Shown: positions 37,620 through 46,714 of the stretch, piece after piece
Numbering within the stretch: position 1 is the first letter of the stretch
Layout of the letters: each line of letters begins with the position of its first letter
From: Pseudomonas frederiksbergensis
Lineage (GTDB): Bacteria; Pseudomonadota; Gammaproteobacteria; Pseudomonadales; Pseudomonadaceae
Reading direction: 5' to 3'
Length of the DNA stretch: 64,000 nt
NCBI RefSeq assembly: GCF_035751725.1
Contig: NZ_CP142104.1
Coordinates: 5,022,001-5,086,000, forward strand
Translations under genes and position numbers: made by a program
The notes under the pieces: generated by a model
Told to the model about the DNA's origin: nothing
Database searches by the model: none
Seen by the model: the letters and a program-made list of their open reading frames with translations, nothing else

Positions 37620-37625
37620 TATAAT
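37620..37625 (+). promoter_or_regulatory. Probable -10 element of the PhnA-like gene
   Basis: A perfect TATAAT followed by a GTGCGCCC discriminator, 39 bases upstream of the GTG at 37664. The -35 region (CCCATC) is poor, so this is a partial promoter match. Confidence 0.4.
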
Positions 37626-37663
37626 GTGCGCCCTTTTGCCCTCCTGATACCCAAGGAACCCTA

Positions 37664-38005
37664 GTGAGCACGTTGCCTCCCTGCCCGAAATGCAATTCCG
37701 AATATACCTACGAAGACGGCACCCAACTGGTCTGCCCGGAGTGTGCCCACGAATGGTCCGCCAGCGGTGAAGTTGAAACGCCGTCCGACGACACCGTGAA
37801 GAAGGATTCGGTCGGCAACGTCCTGCAGGACGGCGACACCATCACCGTAATCAAGGACCTCAAGGTCAAGGGCACCTCGCTGGTGGTCAAGGTCGGCACC
37901 AAGGTCAAGAACATCCGCCTGTGCGACGGCGACCACGACATCGACTGCAAGATCGATGGCATCGGCCCGATGAAGCTCAAATCCGAGTTCGTCAGAAAAG
38001 TCTGA
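37664..38005 (+). CDS. yjdM: PhnA/YjdM family zinc-ribbon protein
   Basis: A 113-residue protein starting at GTG ([19 protein letters not shown]). It has a CxxC-(16)-CxxC zinc ribbon (CPKC, CPEC) followed by the PhnA_YjdM domain [45 protein letters not shown]. The family is sometimes annotated as involved in alkylphosphonate uptake, which is not supported functionally. The start fits the family and follows an AAGGAACCC site. It stands alone. Confidence 0.9.
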   Translation: MSTLPPCPKCNSEYTYEDGTQLVCPECAHEWSASGEVETPSDDTVKKDSVGNVLQDGDTITVIKDLKVKGTSLVVKVGTKVKNIRLCDGDHDIDCKIDGIGPMKLKSEFVRKV

Positions 38006-38152
38006 ACCTGCTGTACTCCCATCCCGCGCCCCGCGTGGGATGGCGCTTTGCCCTCCCCGCGCCGCCCCCCTCTTGTGCAAGCACGCTCGCTCCAGCCCGC
38101 TTGAGCTATCACAACCCATCGTCAGAAAAACAATCGTTGCGCCAATAGAGAC

Positions 38153-38181
38153 TTGCTATTTAGCGAATAAGAATTATTCTC
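38153..38181 (+). promoter_or_regulatory. Promoter with overlapping Fur-box-like site
   Basis: TTGCTA (38153-38158) and TATTCT (38175-38180) are 16 bases apart. The 19 bases at 38163-38181 match the classical Fur consensus GATAATGATAATCATTATC at 13 of 19 positions by my count, and cover the -10. A GGAG site and ATG follow 28 bases downstream. This predicts iron-repressed expression of the small gene at 38209. Confidence 0.6.
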
Positions 38182-38208
38182 ATCGAACCCATCAAGGAGA
38201 TGAGAACC

Positions 38209-38466
38209 ATGACTTATTTGATCGATGCCTGGCTGGACCGCCCACATCCCTACCTGAGGATCCTGCATCGGGAAACCGGGGAAGTCTGTGCGGTGCTTGA
38301 AGAAGAAGCCTTGAGCGAGCTGCAGGACCAAGGAGACCTGGACCTCAGCAGCCTCAATTCCAGCGAGCCGCTGGTACTCAAGGAATTGGTGCGAAACCTG
38401 TTCCTGTTCTGTTATGCCCGGGCGTTGCGCCCAACGGGGGATTTCAGCGGCAGGTTCCAGGGATGA
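38209..38466 (+). CDS. Small conserved Pseudomonas protein, probably iron-regulated (PA4570-like)
   Basis: An 85-residue acidic protein starting MTYLIDAWLDRPHPYLRIL. An ATG nine bases upstream is in frame but touches the AAGGAGA ribosome site, so the ATG at 38209 is preferred. There are no membrane segments. From memory its position after the ispB locus and its size match PA4570, a gene reported in iron-starvation transcriptomes; the Fur-like box in front supports that. I cannot assign a biochemical function. Confidence 0.78.
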   Translation: MTYLIDAWLDRPHPYLRILHRETGEVCAVLEEEALSELQDQGDLDLSSLNSSEPLVLKELVRNLFLFCYARALRPTGDFSGRFQG

Positions 38467-38478
38467 AACACTTAGCCC

Positions 38479-38521
38479 TGTGGGAGCGAGCAAGTCGGAT
38501 TGCCGCACCATCGCTCCCACA
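38479..38521. repeat. REP-like hairpin (GTGGGAGCGA family)
   Basis: TGTGGGAGCGA (38479-38489) faces TCGCTCCCACA (38511-38521) with a 21-base spacer. It lies between the small gene at 38209 and fklB. Confidence 0.82.
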
Positions 38522-38554
38522 GTTTCATGTCCGGCAATTAAACCGGGCAGGGCC

Positions 38555-39172
38555 TTACAGGACGTCCAACAACTCGACGTCAAACACCAGCACGCTGTGC
38601 GGTGGAATGCTGCCAACGCCTTGAGCGCCGTAGGCCAGTTCGCTCGGCACGTACAGGCGCCATTTGCTGCCGGCATTCATCAGTTGCAGTGCTTCGGTCC
38701 AGCCTGGGATAACGCCACCTACCGGGAATTCGGCTGGCTGGCCACGATCGTAGGAGCTGTCGAATACAGTGCCGTCGATCAGAGTGCCATGGTAATGGGT
38801 ACGCACTTGGTCCTCACGGGTCGGCTTGGCGCCTTCACCCTGGGTCAGCACTTCGAATTGCAGGCCGGAAGCCAGGGTAGTGATGCCTTCACGCTTGGCG
38901 TTTTCAGCCAGGAACGCACGGCCTTCGCCAGCAGCGGCTTCAGCCTTGGCGGCCGCTTCGGCCTGCATGATTTCGCGGATGACTTTGAAGCTGGCGGACA
39001 TCTCGTCCTGGCCCACGCGGCTCGGCTTGCCGGCGAACGCGTCGGTCAGGCCAGCCAGGATTGCGTCCAGGCTCACGCCCGGTGGCGGGTTGTCGCGCAG
39101 TTGGTCGCCCAACTGACGGCCAATGCCGTAGCTGACGCGGGTTTCGTCGGTGGACAGGTTAACTTCGGACAT
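38555..39172 (-). CDS. fklB: FKBP-type peptidyl-prolyl isomerase FklB
   Basis: A 205-residue FKBP22-type enzyme. The N-terminal dimerisation half (MSEVNLSTDETRVSYGIGRQLG) is joined by a long helix with AEAAAKAEAAAGEG to the C-terminal FKBP domain. Active-site residues lie in VRTHYHGTLIDGTVFDSSYDR, FPVGGVIPGWTEAL and YGAQGVGSIPPHSVLVFDVEL, which I name by segments. The second ATG (39172) has a better ribosome site spacing (GGAG seven bases before) than the first (39175). Without a signal peptide it is probably cytoplasmic. Confidence 0.92.
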   Translation of the reverse strand: MSEVNLSTDETRVSYGIGRQLGDQLRDNPPPGVSLDAILAGLTDAFAGKPSRVGQDEMSASFKVIREIMQAEAAAKAEAAAGEGRAFLAENAKREGITTLASGLQFEVLTQGEGAKPTREDQVRTHYHGTLIDGTVFDSSYDRGQPAEFPVGGVIPGWTEALQLMNAGSKWRLYVPSELAYGAQGVGSIPPHSVLVFDVELLDVL

Positions 39173-39320
39173 CATGCTGCTCCGCTGTGCGGACGGCCCT
39201 GAAAGTTGCCGTGCGTGACACAGCGCCTCCCGGAGCGCCCGGAACCAAAAGGGCAAGCAGACTAGCACAGATGCCATGGCGCGGACGAACCGCTCGCGCG
39301 CCCTCCCCTCTAAACGACAA

Positions 39321-39348
39321 CGCCCGCCTGTCTCTCGACAGGCGGGCG
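39321..39348 (-). terminator. Terminator-like hairpin after the UPF0114 gene
   Basis: A perfect 12-bp stem CGCCCGCCTGTC/GACAGGCGGGCG with TCTC loop. On the minus strand it is followed by TTGTCGTTT, a weak T tract. It lies 24 bases after the UPF0114 stop. Confidence 0.65.
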
Positions 39349-39372
39349 CTGCTTCAGAATCGCGGCTGGATC

Positions 39373-39861
39373 TCAGTGCTTGGTCAGTTTGTCCAGGTAG
39401 CCCATGGCGAATGCCGACACCACGAACGTCATGTGGATGATCACGTACCACATCAGGTGGTCAGGATCGACGTTCTTGGCGTCCATGAAGATACGCAGCA
39501 AGTGGATCGAAGAAATGGCAACGATCGAGGCCGCGACCTTCATCTTCAGCGACGAAGAGTCCATCGTGCCCAGCCAGTTGAGTTTTTCCTTGTCGTCGCC
39601 GATGTCCAGTTGCGAGACGAAGTTCTCATAGCCGGAGATCATTACCATGACCAGCAAACCGCCCACCAGCGCCATGTCGATCAACGACAGCAGCACCAGG
39701 ATCAGCTCGGACTCGGCCATGGAGAACACGTTGGGGATGACGTGAAATACTTCCTGGAAGAATTTCAGCGCCAGGGCCAGCAAGCCCAGCGATAGCCCAA
39801 AGTAGATCGGCGCCAGCAGCCAACGGGAGGCGTACATTGCATTTTCGATAAAGCGTTCCAT
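39373..39861 (-). CDS. UPF0114/YqhA family membrane protein
   Basis: A 162-residue inner-membrane protein with four hydrophobic segments, matching the YqhA/TIGR00645 family ([59 protein letters not shown]). The end [20 protein letters not shown] is also conserved. The family has no assigned function. In PAO1 I believe it corresponds to PA4574. Confidence 0.87.
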   Translation of the reverse strand: MERFIENAMYASRWLLAPIYFGLSLGLLALALKFFQEVFHVIPNVFSMAESELILVLLSLIDMALVGGLLVMVMISGYENFVSQLDIGDDKEKLNWLGTMDSSSLKMKVAASIVAISSIHLLRIFMDAKNVDPDHLMWYVIIHMTFVVSAFAMGYLDKLTKH

Positions 39862-39969
39862 TGAGTCTCACCAGGGGCTGAAAAAACGCGGCGAGTATAT
39901 CAGCCAAGACCTGACCGACAAACGCCGGTCCGGCCCGCAGGTGACTGGCCGAGCGTGTTCGGAAACGAC

Positions 39970-40311
39970 TCACTGAAGCGGACGAAACTCGAAACCGCCG
40001 ACGTTGCGACAGCGACCACCGTTGATTTCCCGCAGTTGCGCCTGCATGTGCAGGGACCAGATCTGCGGATCGTCAGCCAGTTCATAACCATGGGTCGTCA
40101 GGTTCTGGACGATGGTGTCGAGAATGGTTTCTGCGGCGGTCGGCCCCGGAAACGGCCCTTGGGCCTTGATGGCGGAAGGTTGTTCACCGGCCATTCCGGC
40201 GGCGAAGAGTACGGTCCACATGCCCGTATCTCCAGCCAGCGGGCGGACAGCACATTCAATGCGGGTCACAAGGCCCAGGCATTGGCGAGTGAGGCAAAGG
40301 TTGCGCGACAT
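39970..40311 (-). CDS. PA4575 family protein
   Basis: A 113-residue protein starting MSRNLCLTRQCLGLVTRIEC. The start at 40311 follows GAGGGGCGCCGCC on the minus strand; an upstream in-frame ATG at 40419 has no good site. It is rich in Cys in its N-terminal third and ends GFEFRPLQ. It belongs to a small Pseudomonas-specific family by my recollection. No function can be stated. Confidence 0.75.
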   Translation of the reverse strand: MSRNLCLTRQCLGLVTRIECAVRPLAGDTGMWTVLFAAGMAGEQPSAIKAQGPFPGPTAAETILDTIVQNLTTHGYELADDPQIWSLHMQAQLREINGGRCRNVGGFEFRPLQ

Positions 40312-40512
40312 GGCGGCGCCCCTCGGGTAGATCCGGTATTCAGCCCGTGAGCGGGCTGTTTCGATCCAATGATGGCTCTCGTTATCCTTGAACTGAGGAT
40401 AGGAGAAAAGTTCCAGCAACGAAGGATTTCGAGACCAGAATACGCCGAGCGGTCACAGTGTGAATATTGACGCCAAACTGGTGACGCTTATGGGGAATCA
40501 TCCACAACAATA

Positions 40513-40542
40513 CGGTGGGAGCGAAGTTGCTCGCTACCACCG
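40513..40542. repeat. REP-like hairpin (GGTGGGAGCGA family)
   Basis: CGGTGGGAGCGA and TCGCTACCACCG pair with one bulge around AGTTGC. It stands 23 bases from the stop of the Lon-like gene. The remaining 254-bp gap before the PA4575-type gene holds no other feature that I see. Confidence 0.65.
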
Positions 40543-40565
40543 GTCTTGCGGCGGGCAGGAAAGCT

Positions 40566-43004
40566 TTACGCCGGCTTGGCCTCCACCAGCGCCTGCTGCG
40601 CCATTTCCTTTTCCGCTTCCTTGATATCTTCGTCGCTGATCATCTCCGCAATCACCCGCAACCGCTCCACTACGCGAGCGTTAACGCTGCCCTCAGGGAA
40701 CTCGCCGTTCTCGTCCGGCTCACCGGCGGGTTCCCCCACCAGCAGGCTCAATGCCTCATCGGCCTGGCGCACGGCATAAACGTGAAACTGCCCGGCGCGC
40801 ACGGCGGCCAGCACTTTTTCGTCGAGCATCAAGGTCGCGACGTTGGCCTGGGGAATGATCGCCCCCTGCTCGCCCGTCAGCCCACGGGCTTCGCAAAGGC
40901 GGAAGAACCCTTCGATCTTCTCGTTGACCCCGCCCACCGCCTGCACTTCACCGAACTGGTTGATCGAGCCGGTGATGGCGAAGCACTGCTTCAACGGAGT
41001 CTTCGACAAAGCTGAAATCAGCGTGCACGCCTCGCCGAGGGATGCGCTGTCGCCATCCACATAGCCGTAGGACTGCTCCAGGGCGATGCTTGCCGAGATC
41101 GCCAAGGGAAATTCCTGGGCGTAACGGCTGCCCAGGTACCCGGTAAGAATCATCACACCCTTGGAGTGGATCGGCTGGCCGAGGTTGACCTCCCGTTCGA
41201 TGTCGACGATGCCGCTGCCGCCCGGGTACACCGTGGCGGAAATCCGCGCAGGCACGCCAAACGCCGAGTCGCCCACCTCAAGCACCGTGAGCCCGTTGCA
41301 CTTGCCCACGGCCGCGCCATCGGTGTCGATGAGAATGATCCCCGCCAGCATGTCGTCGAGGATTCGTGCCGAAACGCGCCCGGTGCGGGTGGCCTTGGCC
41401 TTGAGGGCGCGCTCGATGTGGCCGGCGTCGGTCATTTCGTCGCCGGCCAGTTGGCGAATGAAATCCGCCTCGCTGACCAATTGGAACAGGTCGCCGATAC
41501 GCGCCGACAGGCGCCCTTGGTGCTCGGCCAGGCGCGCGCTGTAGGTGGCCAGGCGCGCCACCGCATCGGCGGTCAGCGCAGCCATGCCCTCCTCCGAGGT
41601 ACGGGTCTTGAGCAACTGGGCAAACTGCTCCAGGCTCTCGTCACCCATCGGGATGTCTTCGTCGAAATCCACCAGCACGCGAAACATTTCCTGGAAATCC
41701 GAATCCAGGTCCTGCAAGGCGTAATAGAGCTGGCGCGCGCCGATGATGACGACCTTGACCTGTAGCGGGATGTGCTGCGGTGTCAGGGTCACCGTCGCCA
41801 GGCGACCCAGCTCACCCAGCGGCGACTCCATTTTCAGCTTGCGCGATTGCAGGGCACGCTTGAGCGCATCCCACACGAACGGCTCGCCGAGCATTTTTTC
41901 CGCTTCAAGGATCAGGAACCCGCCGTTGGCACGGTGCAGGGCACCCGGACGCAACTGCCGATACGTGGTGTAGAGCGCGCCCTGGTCGGTGCTGTACTCG
42001 ATGCGCCCGAACAGGTTGTCGTAGGTCGGATGCGGCTCGAACACCACCGGGGCGCCACCGCTCGCCGGATGGCCGACGACCAGGCTCGGCGCGTATTGCT
42101 CTTCCAGCAGCTTGCGGGCGACCGCGTCGGTCTTGCTGTCGTCGACCAACTGCTCGACCACGGTCTTGAGCAGATAGACCTGCATGGCTTGCAGATAACC
42201 GCACACGGCGGCGTTCTCGGCGTATTTCTCCGACAACGGCGCCAGCAAGGGCTGCAAGGCCAGGGTGATGGTTTCTTCGTTGAGGTGGCGCAGCTGATTG
42301 TTGGACTCGCGCTTCCACTGCGGCAAGCTGGCGAGTTCTTCATTCAAGCGCTCCTCCAGGCCGGAAATATCCTCATGGAATCGCTCGCGCTCGGCCTCCG
42401 GCAACTGGGCGAACTCCGCTTCGTCCAAGGCCTTGCCTTCGCTCATCGGTGTGAAGGCGATGTTGCTGCTGTCGCGGTACAGCGCGACGTCTTTTTCCAG
42501 CGCCAGGCGCTCGATCACATCGAGGGCGCGGTCGTAGCGCTGGTTGAAGGCGCGGTCGATGGCGCTCTTTTTCTGTTGGTAGGACGGATGTTCGAACACC
42601 GCCGGAAATGTCGCCAGCAAGTTGTCGATCAGGCCGTTGATATCGCCTATGAACGTGCCCGCCGTCCCGGAGGGCAGCTCCAGGGCGCGCGGCTCGCGTG
42701 GCTCGTCGAAGTTGTTGACATAGACCCAGTCCGCCGGGGTCTGCATGCGCTTGCCTTCGGCCTTGAGGTAGCGTTTGACGAACGAGAACCGGCCGGTGCC
42801 GGGCTCACCCATCACAAATACGTTGTAACCGGGGCGTGGCATCGCCACACCGAACTGCAATGCTTCGACCGCACGTTCCTGGCCAAGCACACCGCGGAAG
42901 GGCTCCAGATCATTAGTGGTAGAGAAGCTGAACTGTTCAGCGGAAAACGGACGGGTCAGCGCTTCGGGCGCTAGACGCAAGCTGGCAGCAACAGGATCAG
43001 GCAT
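40566..43004 (-). CDS. Lon-like ATP-dependent protease (LonB/AAA_32 family)
   Basis: An 812-residue protein with an N-terminal AAA+-like region (MPDPVAASLRLAPEALTRPF, FGVAMPRPGYNVFVMGEPGTG, then RFSFVKRY) and a C-terminal Lon peptidase domain. The catalytic Ser lies in GDSASLGEACTL and the Lys in GGVNEKIEGFF. The P-loop reads GEPGTGRFS, so the invariant Lys is Arg, a variation I believe occurs across this family. A long helical insertion (about 180-330) separates the ATPase halves. The substrate is unknown. It corresponds to the PA4576 position in PAO1. Confidence 0.88.
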   Translation of the reverse strand: MPDPVAASLRLAPEALTRPFSAEQFSFSTTNDLEPFRGVLGQERAVEALQFGVAMPRPGYNVFVMGEPGTGRFSFVKRYLKAEGKRMQTPADWVYVNNFDEPREPRALELPSGTAGTFIGDINGLIDNLLATFPAVFEHPSYQQKKSAIDRAFNQRYDRALDVIERLALEKDVALYRDSSNIAFTPMSEGKALDEAEFAQLPEAERERFHEDISGLEERLNEELASLPQWKRESNNQLRHLNEETITLALQPLLAPLSEKYAENAAVCGYLQAMQVYLLKTVVEQLVDDSKTDAVARKLLEEQYAPSLVVGHPASGGAPVVFEPHPTYDNLFGRIEYSTDQGALYTTYRQLRPGALHRANGGFLILEAEKMLGEPFVWDALKRALQSRKLKMESPLGELGRLATVTLTPQHIPLQVKVVIIGARQLYYALQDLDSDFQEMFRVLVDFDEDIPMGDESLEQFAQLLKTRTSEEGMAALTADAVARLATYSARLAEHQGRLSARIGDLFQLVSEADFIRQLAGDEMTDAGHIERALKAKATRTGRVSARILDDMLAGIILIDTDGAAVGKCNGLTVLEVGDSAFGVPARISATVYPGGSGIVDIEREVNLGQPIHSKGVMILTGYLGSRYAQEFPLAISASIALEQSYGYVDGDSASLGEACTLISALSKTPLKQCFAITGSINQFGEVQAVGGVNEKIEGFFRLCEARGLTGEQGAIIPQANVATLMLDEKVLAAVRAGQFHVYAVRQADEALSLLVGEPAGEPDENGEFPEGSVNARVVERLRVIAEMISDEDIKEAEKEMAQQALVEAKPA

Positions 43005-43278
43005 CGGGCTTCCTTACATCAGGCGGGGCAGATAGCGGCATTCTGGCGCTGCCCGTACCTGACTGGCAAGGAGCGCCTGAGACCAAAGCATAGTCGAGGG
43101 AAAAACCCTGGGCAGAGCCGCGCAAGCAATGGATTTGCCGTAATGTTTTTGCAAAATGTCACGGAACCCTCGGATCGTGCCTAAACTCCAAACTGCGCGG
43201 CTGGAACAATAACCGGCCCACTGGCTGCTGTAGGGGCCAGACCCTGTCCATTGGTATGCACATAAAGAGAACATAGCT

Positions 43279-43767
43279 ATGAAACGGATTCTTCTCGGTA
43301 CTCTCTTCACCGCTGTATCCATCAACGCCATGGCTCAGGCGCCGGGCGGCCCGGATTGCGGTTGGGGCAACATGCTGTTCGAAGGTCAGCGTGGCACCCC
43401 GGCTCACTTCCTCGCATCCACCACCAACGGCACTTCCGGCAACGCCACCTTCGGCATGACCTCCGGCACCAACGGCTGCTCGACCAACGCCGCGCTGACC
43501 TACGGCGGCAAATCCTGGCTGGCCATGAATGGCATGATGAACGAGCTGTCCGAAGACATGGCCAAGGGTCAGGGTGAAGCGCTGACCACCTACGCCGTGG
43601 TACTGGGTGTGGCGCCGGAAGATCGCGCACACTTCTCCGCAGTGACCCATGAGCACTTCCAGCAGATCTTCAGCAAAGCTGACGTGACTGCAGAAGACGT
43701 GCATACCAATACCCTGGCCGTGCTGAAAAACGACCCTCGCCTGGCCAAGTACGCGACTCAAGCTTAA
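43279..43767 (+). CDS. DUF3015 family exported protein
   Basis: A 162-residue protein with a clear signal peptide (MKRILLGTLFTAVSINAMA, cleavage before Q20). The mature part has CGWGNMLFEGQRGTPAHFLAS and NGCSTNAAL, with two cysteines for a disulfide, and ends APEDRAHFSAVTHEHFQQIF. DUF3015 proteins are periplasmic with unknown function. A GAGAAC site precedes the ATG. It is followed by a terminator and then the DUF4105 gene. Confidence 0.9.
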   Translation: MKRILLGTLFTAVSINAMAQAPGGPDCGWGNMLFEGQRGTPAHFLASTTNGTSGNATFGMTSGTNGCSTNAALTYGGKSWLAMNGMMNELSEDMAKGQGEALTTYAVVLGVAPEDRAHFSAVTHEHFQQIFSKADVTAEDVHTNTLAVLKNDPRLAKYATQA

Positions 43768-43780
43768 GCTCGGCATCACT

Positions 43781-43811
43781 CGCTCCTTTCGGGGAGCGGG
43801 TTTTCTTTTTG
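43781..43811 (+). terminator. Terminator downstream of the DUF3015 gene
   Basis: Stem CGCTCC/GGAGCG around TTTCGG, then GGTTTTCTTTTTG. It lies 13 bases after the stop. Confidence 0.82.
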
Positions 43812-43855
43812 GGGCCCTCTCGGTCTTTATTTTTCGACTTTCCAAGTAGCCGACT

Positions 43856-45709
43856 ATGCTCAAACGCCTTGCCTGGCTGGCGCTCTGTGTGTGCGCCCCG
43901 CTATCCGCCGCGCCTCATATCGACCCTCAACGTTTGCAGCAACTGGCCAATGACCGCTTCTGGATTTCCCTGGGCCACTACGAAACCGCCAAGCTCGGCG
44001 GCTGGCGCAGCTACATCAGCGACAAGAAATTCTTCTTGGCACCCGACGGCAACCAGCATCCCGACCGCGAACTGACCGCCACGCTCCAAGCCTTGTACGG
44101 TCCGGCCAGCGCCGGCCAGCAACACGCGCAATGCGTATACCCGGCGCGAACCCGCTGGTTGAAGGCGCAGCTCGACCTGGCGGACCTGCCGACGGTCAAT
44201 TGCAGCGATTACACGCAGTGGTTCAAGGACGTTTCGCCCCACAGCGCGGTGATGATTTTCCCCGCCGCGTACCTCAACAGCCCGTCCTCGATGTTCGGTC
44301 ACACCCTGCTGCGCATCGACCAGGCCGATGTGCAAAGCGACAAGACCGCCCTGCTCAGCTACGCAATCAACTTCGGCGCCTACATCGAAGGTTCGGACAA
44401 CAGCATCCTCTACGCCTGGAAAGGCCTGATGGGCGGCTATCCCGGCCTGTTCGCCCTGGTGCCCTATCAGGAAAAACTCTCCGAGTACCGTAGCCTCGAG
44501 AACCGCGACCTGTGGGAATACCGCCTCAACCTGAGCCAGGCGGAGACCGAACGCATGGTCGAGCATGTGTGGGAGCTCAAGCAGATCCAGTTCGACTACT
44601 TTTTCTTCGACGAAAACTGCTCCTATCGCTTGCTTGAATTGCTGCAAGTCGCGCGCCCCAGCCTGCGCCTGACCGAACAGTTCCCGCTGACCGCGATTCC
44701 CACCGACACCGTCAAGGCAGTGAAAGAAGCCGGACTGGTGGAAAGCATCCAGTACCGGCCGTCCCGTGAACGAGAGCTGCTCAGCCGCGCCGAGCCCTTG
44801 AGCGATGAGGAACAGCAGTGGGTGCTGAAAGTCAGCGCCGCCCAGCAACAATTGCAGACCCGGGAATTCAAGGCATTACCACGCGAGCGCCAGGCATTGA
44901 TCATCGATGCCGCCTATCGTCTGGAGCGCTATCGCGCCAATGGCCAGGAGCGCGATCCACAGCGGGCCCAGCGCAGTTTCGAATTGCTGCGGGCAATCAA
45001 CCAGAACCCCGCGCCGGAACTCGACATCCCACAACCGGGCCTGCCGGAAGACGGCCATGAGTCGCGCACCTGGCAGGCCGGCCTGGGCACACGGGGCGAC
45101 CGCGCATTTGGTGAGTACGGCCTGCGCATGGCCTATCACGACCTCAACGACAATGCCGAAAGCTTCCCGCTGGGGGCGCAGATTGAAATCCTCCAGTTGA
45201 AGCTGCGCCAATACGAAGGCAACGACTGGCAAGTGCAACAACTGGACTTGGCGACCATCCGTTCCCTGACCCCGCGCAACGAGCTGCTGCAACCGCTTTC
45301 CTGGCAGGTCACCGGCGGCCTGGAGCGGGTGCCGGGCAAACACGACGATGAAACCTTGGTCAGCCACGTCAATGGCGGCGCGGGTGGCACTTGGGCGCTG
45401 GGCGAAGATGTGCTGGGCTTTGCCTTGGGTACGGTGCGAGTCGAGCACAACAATGACTTCGCCCAATTCATCGCCCCGGCTGCCGGGTTCAACAGCGGTG
45501 TGCTGTGGAAAAACCCGCTGGGCAACCTGAGCCTGGAAGCCAAGGGCGATTATTTCGTCAACGGCGAAGTGCGCCGTAGCGTGAGCCTCAACCAGCAGTG
45601 GGAACTGTCCCGCAACCTCGGCCTGCGCCTGAGCGCCCAGCGCGAGTTCAGCCAATTGGCCTCGCCGGAGAATGAGGTGATGCTTGAAGTGAAGTGGTAT
45701 CACTACTGA
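43856..45709 (+). CDS. DUF4105 family exported protein
   Basis: A 617-residue protein with an N-terminal signal peptide (MLKRLAWLALCVCAPLSAA). Residues 110-270 carry the DUF4105 region: NSPSSMFGHTLLRID, SYAINFGAY and DENCSYRLLELLQVARP. The cysteine and histidine pattern there (H in FGHT, C in ENCSYR) resembles a papain-like hydrolase core, which is inference. The C-terminal 200 residues alternate short beta strands (VTGGLERVPG, NNDFAQFIAPAAGFNSGV, YFVNGEVRRSVSLNQQW) and look like an outer-membrane barrel. No experimental role is known to me. Confidence 0.87.
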   Translation: MLKRLAWLALCVCAPLSAAPHIDPQRLQQLANDRFWISLGHYETAKLGGWRSYISDKKFFLAPDGNQHPDRELTATLQALYGPASAGQQHAQCVYPARTRWLKAQLDLADLPTVNCSDYTQWFKDVSPHSAVMIFPAAYLNSPSSMFGHTLLRIDQADVQSDKTALLSYAINFGAYIEGSDNSILYAWKGLMGGYPGLFALVPYQEKLSEYRSLENRDLWEYRLNLSQAETERMVEHVWELKQIQFDYFFFDENCSYRLLELLQVARPSLRLTEQFPLTAIPTDTVKAVKEAGLVESIQYRPSRERELLSRAEPLSDEEQQWVLKVSAAQQQLQTREFKALPRERQALIIDAAYRLERYRANGQERDPQRAQRSFELLRAINQNPAPELDIPQPGLPEDGHESRTWQAGLGTRGDRAFGEYGLRMAYHDLNDNAESFPLGAQIEILQLKLRQYEGNDWQVQQLDLATIRSLTPRNELLQPLSWQVTGGLERVPGKHDDETLVSHVNGGAGGTWALGEDVLGFALGTVRVEHNNDFAQFIAPAAGFNSGVLWKNPLGNLSLEAKGDYFVNGEVRRSVSLNQQWELSRNLGLRLSAQREFSQLASPENEVMLEVKWYHY

Positions 45710-45795
45710 ACGGATTGATCACCGCGCTTTCACGCCTTTCTGACGAATCCACTTCTAGACTTCTGTCATGAGTGGATCGGTCGGGATGACAGCAC

Positions 45796-46152
45796 ATGTG
45801 GCGTGCGACGGTGGTACTGGGTGTGTTGATGTTGCTCGGCGGCTGCGAAACTACCCGCGAGGACTTGATCGCCCGAGGTTTTCCGCCTGCCTTTGCAGAC
45901 GGTTTCGATGATGGTTGCAGCAGTGGCCGACAAGCAGCCGGGGCGATTACCGGCCAGTTCAGGAAAGATGTGCCACGTTACCTCAAGGACGCACATTACG
46001 CCGAAGGCTGGAGCGACGGTTTTCGCCAGTGCCAGGCCATGCGCGAGAGTGAAGAGCGTAACGACTACCGCGAACGCCACTGGGACGATCGTGAACGTGC
46101 ATGGCAACAAGAGAAAGATCGCGACGCCGCCCGGGCTTATCGCTCGCAGTGA
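45796..46152 (+). CDS. Small lipoprotein of unknown function
   Basis: A 118-residue precursor with signal MWRATVVLGVLMLLGGC; the lipobox is LLGGC with Cys17. The mature part contains two glycine-rich repeats, FADGFDDGCSSGRQA and YAEGWSDGFRQCQA, each with an Asp-Gly and one cysteine. The C-terminus is highly charged (EERNDYRERHWDDRERAW). The FxDGxxDGCxSGxxA repeat occurs in several Pseudomonas lipoproteins. It follows the DUF4105 gene by 86 bases. Confidence 0.82.
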   Translation: MWRATVVLGVLMLLGGCETTREDLIARGFPPAFADGFDDGCSSGRQAAGAITGQFRKDVPRYLKDAHYAEGWSDGFRQCQAMRESEERNDYRERHWDDRERAWQQEKDRDAARAYRSQ

Positions 46153-46222
46153 GTCGCTCTGAGACATTCGTCGAAACCAAAACCTTGCGACCATGGCCCA
46201 AACTCCAACAGAGGAGAAACCT

Positions 46223-46714
46223 ATGAGTCGCGCTTTCGTTAACGAAGACAACGCCGCCGCCCAGGCCGATCAACCGGTCGAACGCCAGATCAGCGCGCAA
46301 CCCAACTACGTCACGCCGACAGGGCTTGCTCAATTGCAGGCACGGGTCGCCGAGTTGCAGCAATTGCATAGCCAACAGACTGCCCAGGGCGAGCGGGCGG
46401 ACAAGCAGCGTATCGCGGACATCGAAAGAGATCTGCGGTACTTCAACCGACGCTTGCAAAGCGCCCAGGTTGTTACAGCGAATGCTACAGATCAGGTGCG
46501 GATCGGGCATTGGGTAACCTTTGCCGATGAGCACGGTCAGGCGCAGCGCGTGCAATTGGTGGGGGAAGACCAGGCCGATGCGGCCGGAGGATTGATCAAT
46601 TGGGGCTCGCCGCTGGGCCGGGCTTTACTGGGGGCCAAGGTAGGGGATGAAGTAACCTGGCAGCGACCAGCCGGCCATCTCATCATTGAAGTTATCGAAA
46701 TAAACGCTGGCTGA
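46223..46714 (+). CDS. GreA/GreB family transcription elongation factor-like protein
   Basis: A 163-residue protein with an N-terminal helical hairpin (TPTGLAQLQARVAELQQL, then KQRIADIERDLRYF) and the C-terminal GreA/GreB domain ending NWGSPLGRALLGAKVGDEV, which is the conserved cleft segment. Gre factors bind RNA polymerase through this domain and insert the hairpin to rescue backtracked complexes. The acidic tip residues of typical GreA/B are not obvious here, so activity is uncertain. The ATG at 46223 has AGAGGAG upstream. It marks the last gene before the lanthipeptide island. Confidence 0.82.
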   Translation: MSRAFVNEDNAAAQADQPVERQISAQPNYVTPTGLAQLQARVAELQQLHSQQTAQGERADKQRIADIERDLRYFNRRLQSAQVVTANATDQVRIGHWVTFADEHGQAQRVQLVGEDQADAAGGLINWGSPLGRALLGAKVGDEVTWQRPAGHLIIEVIEINAG

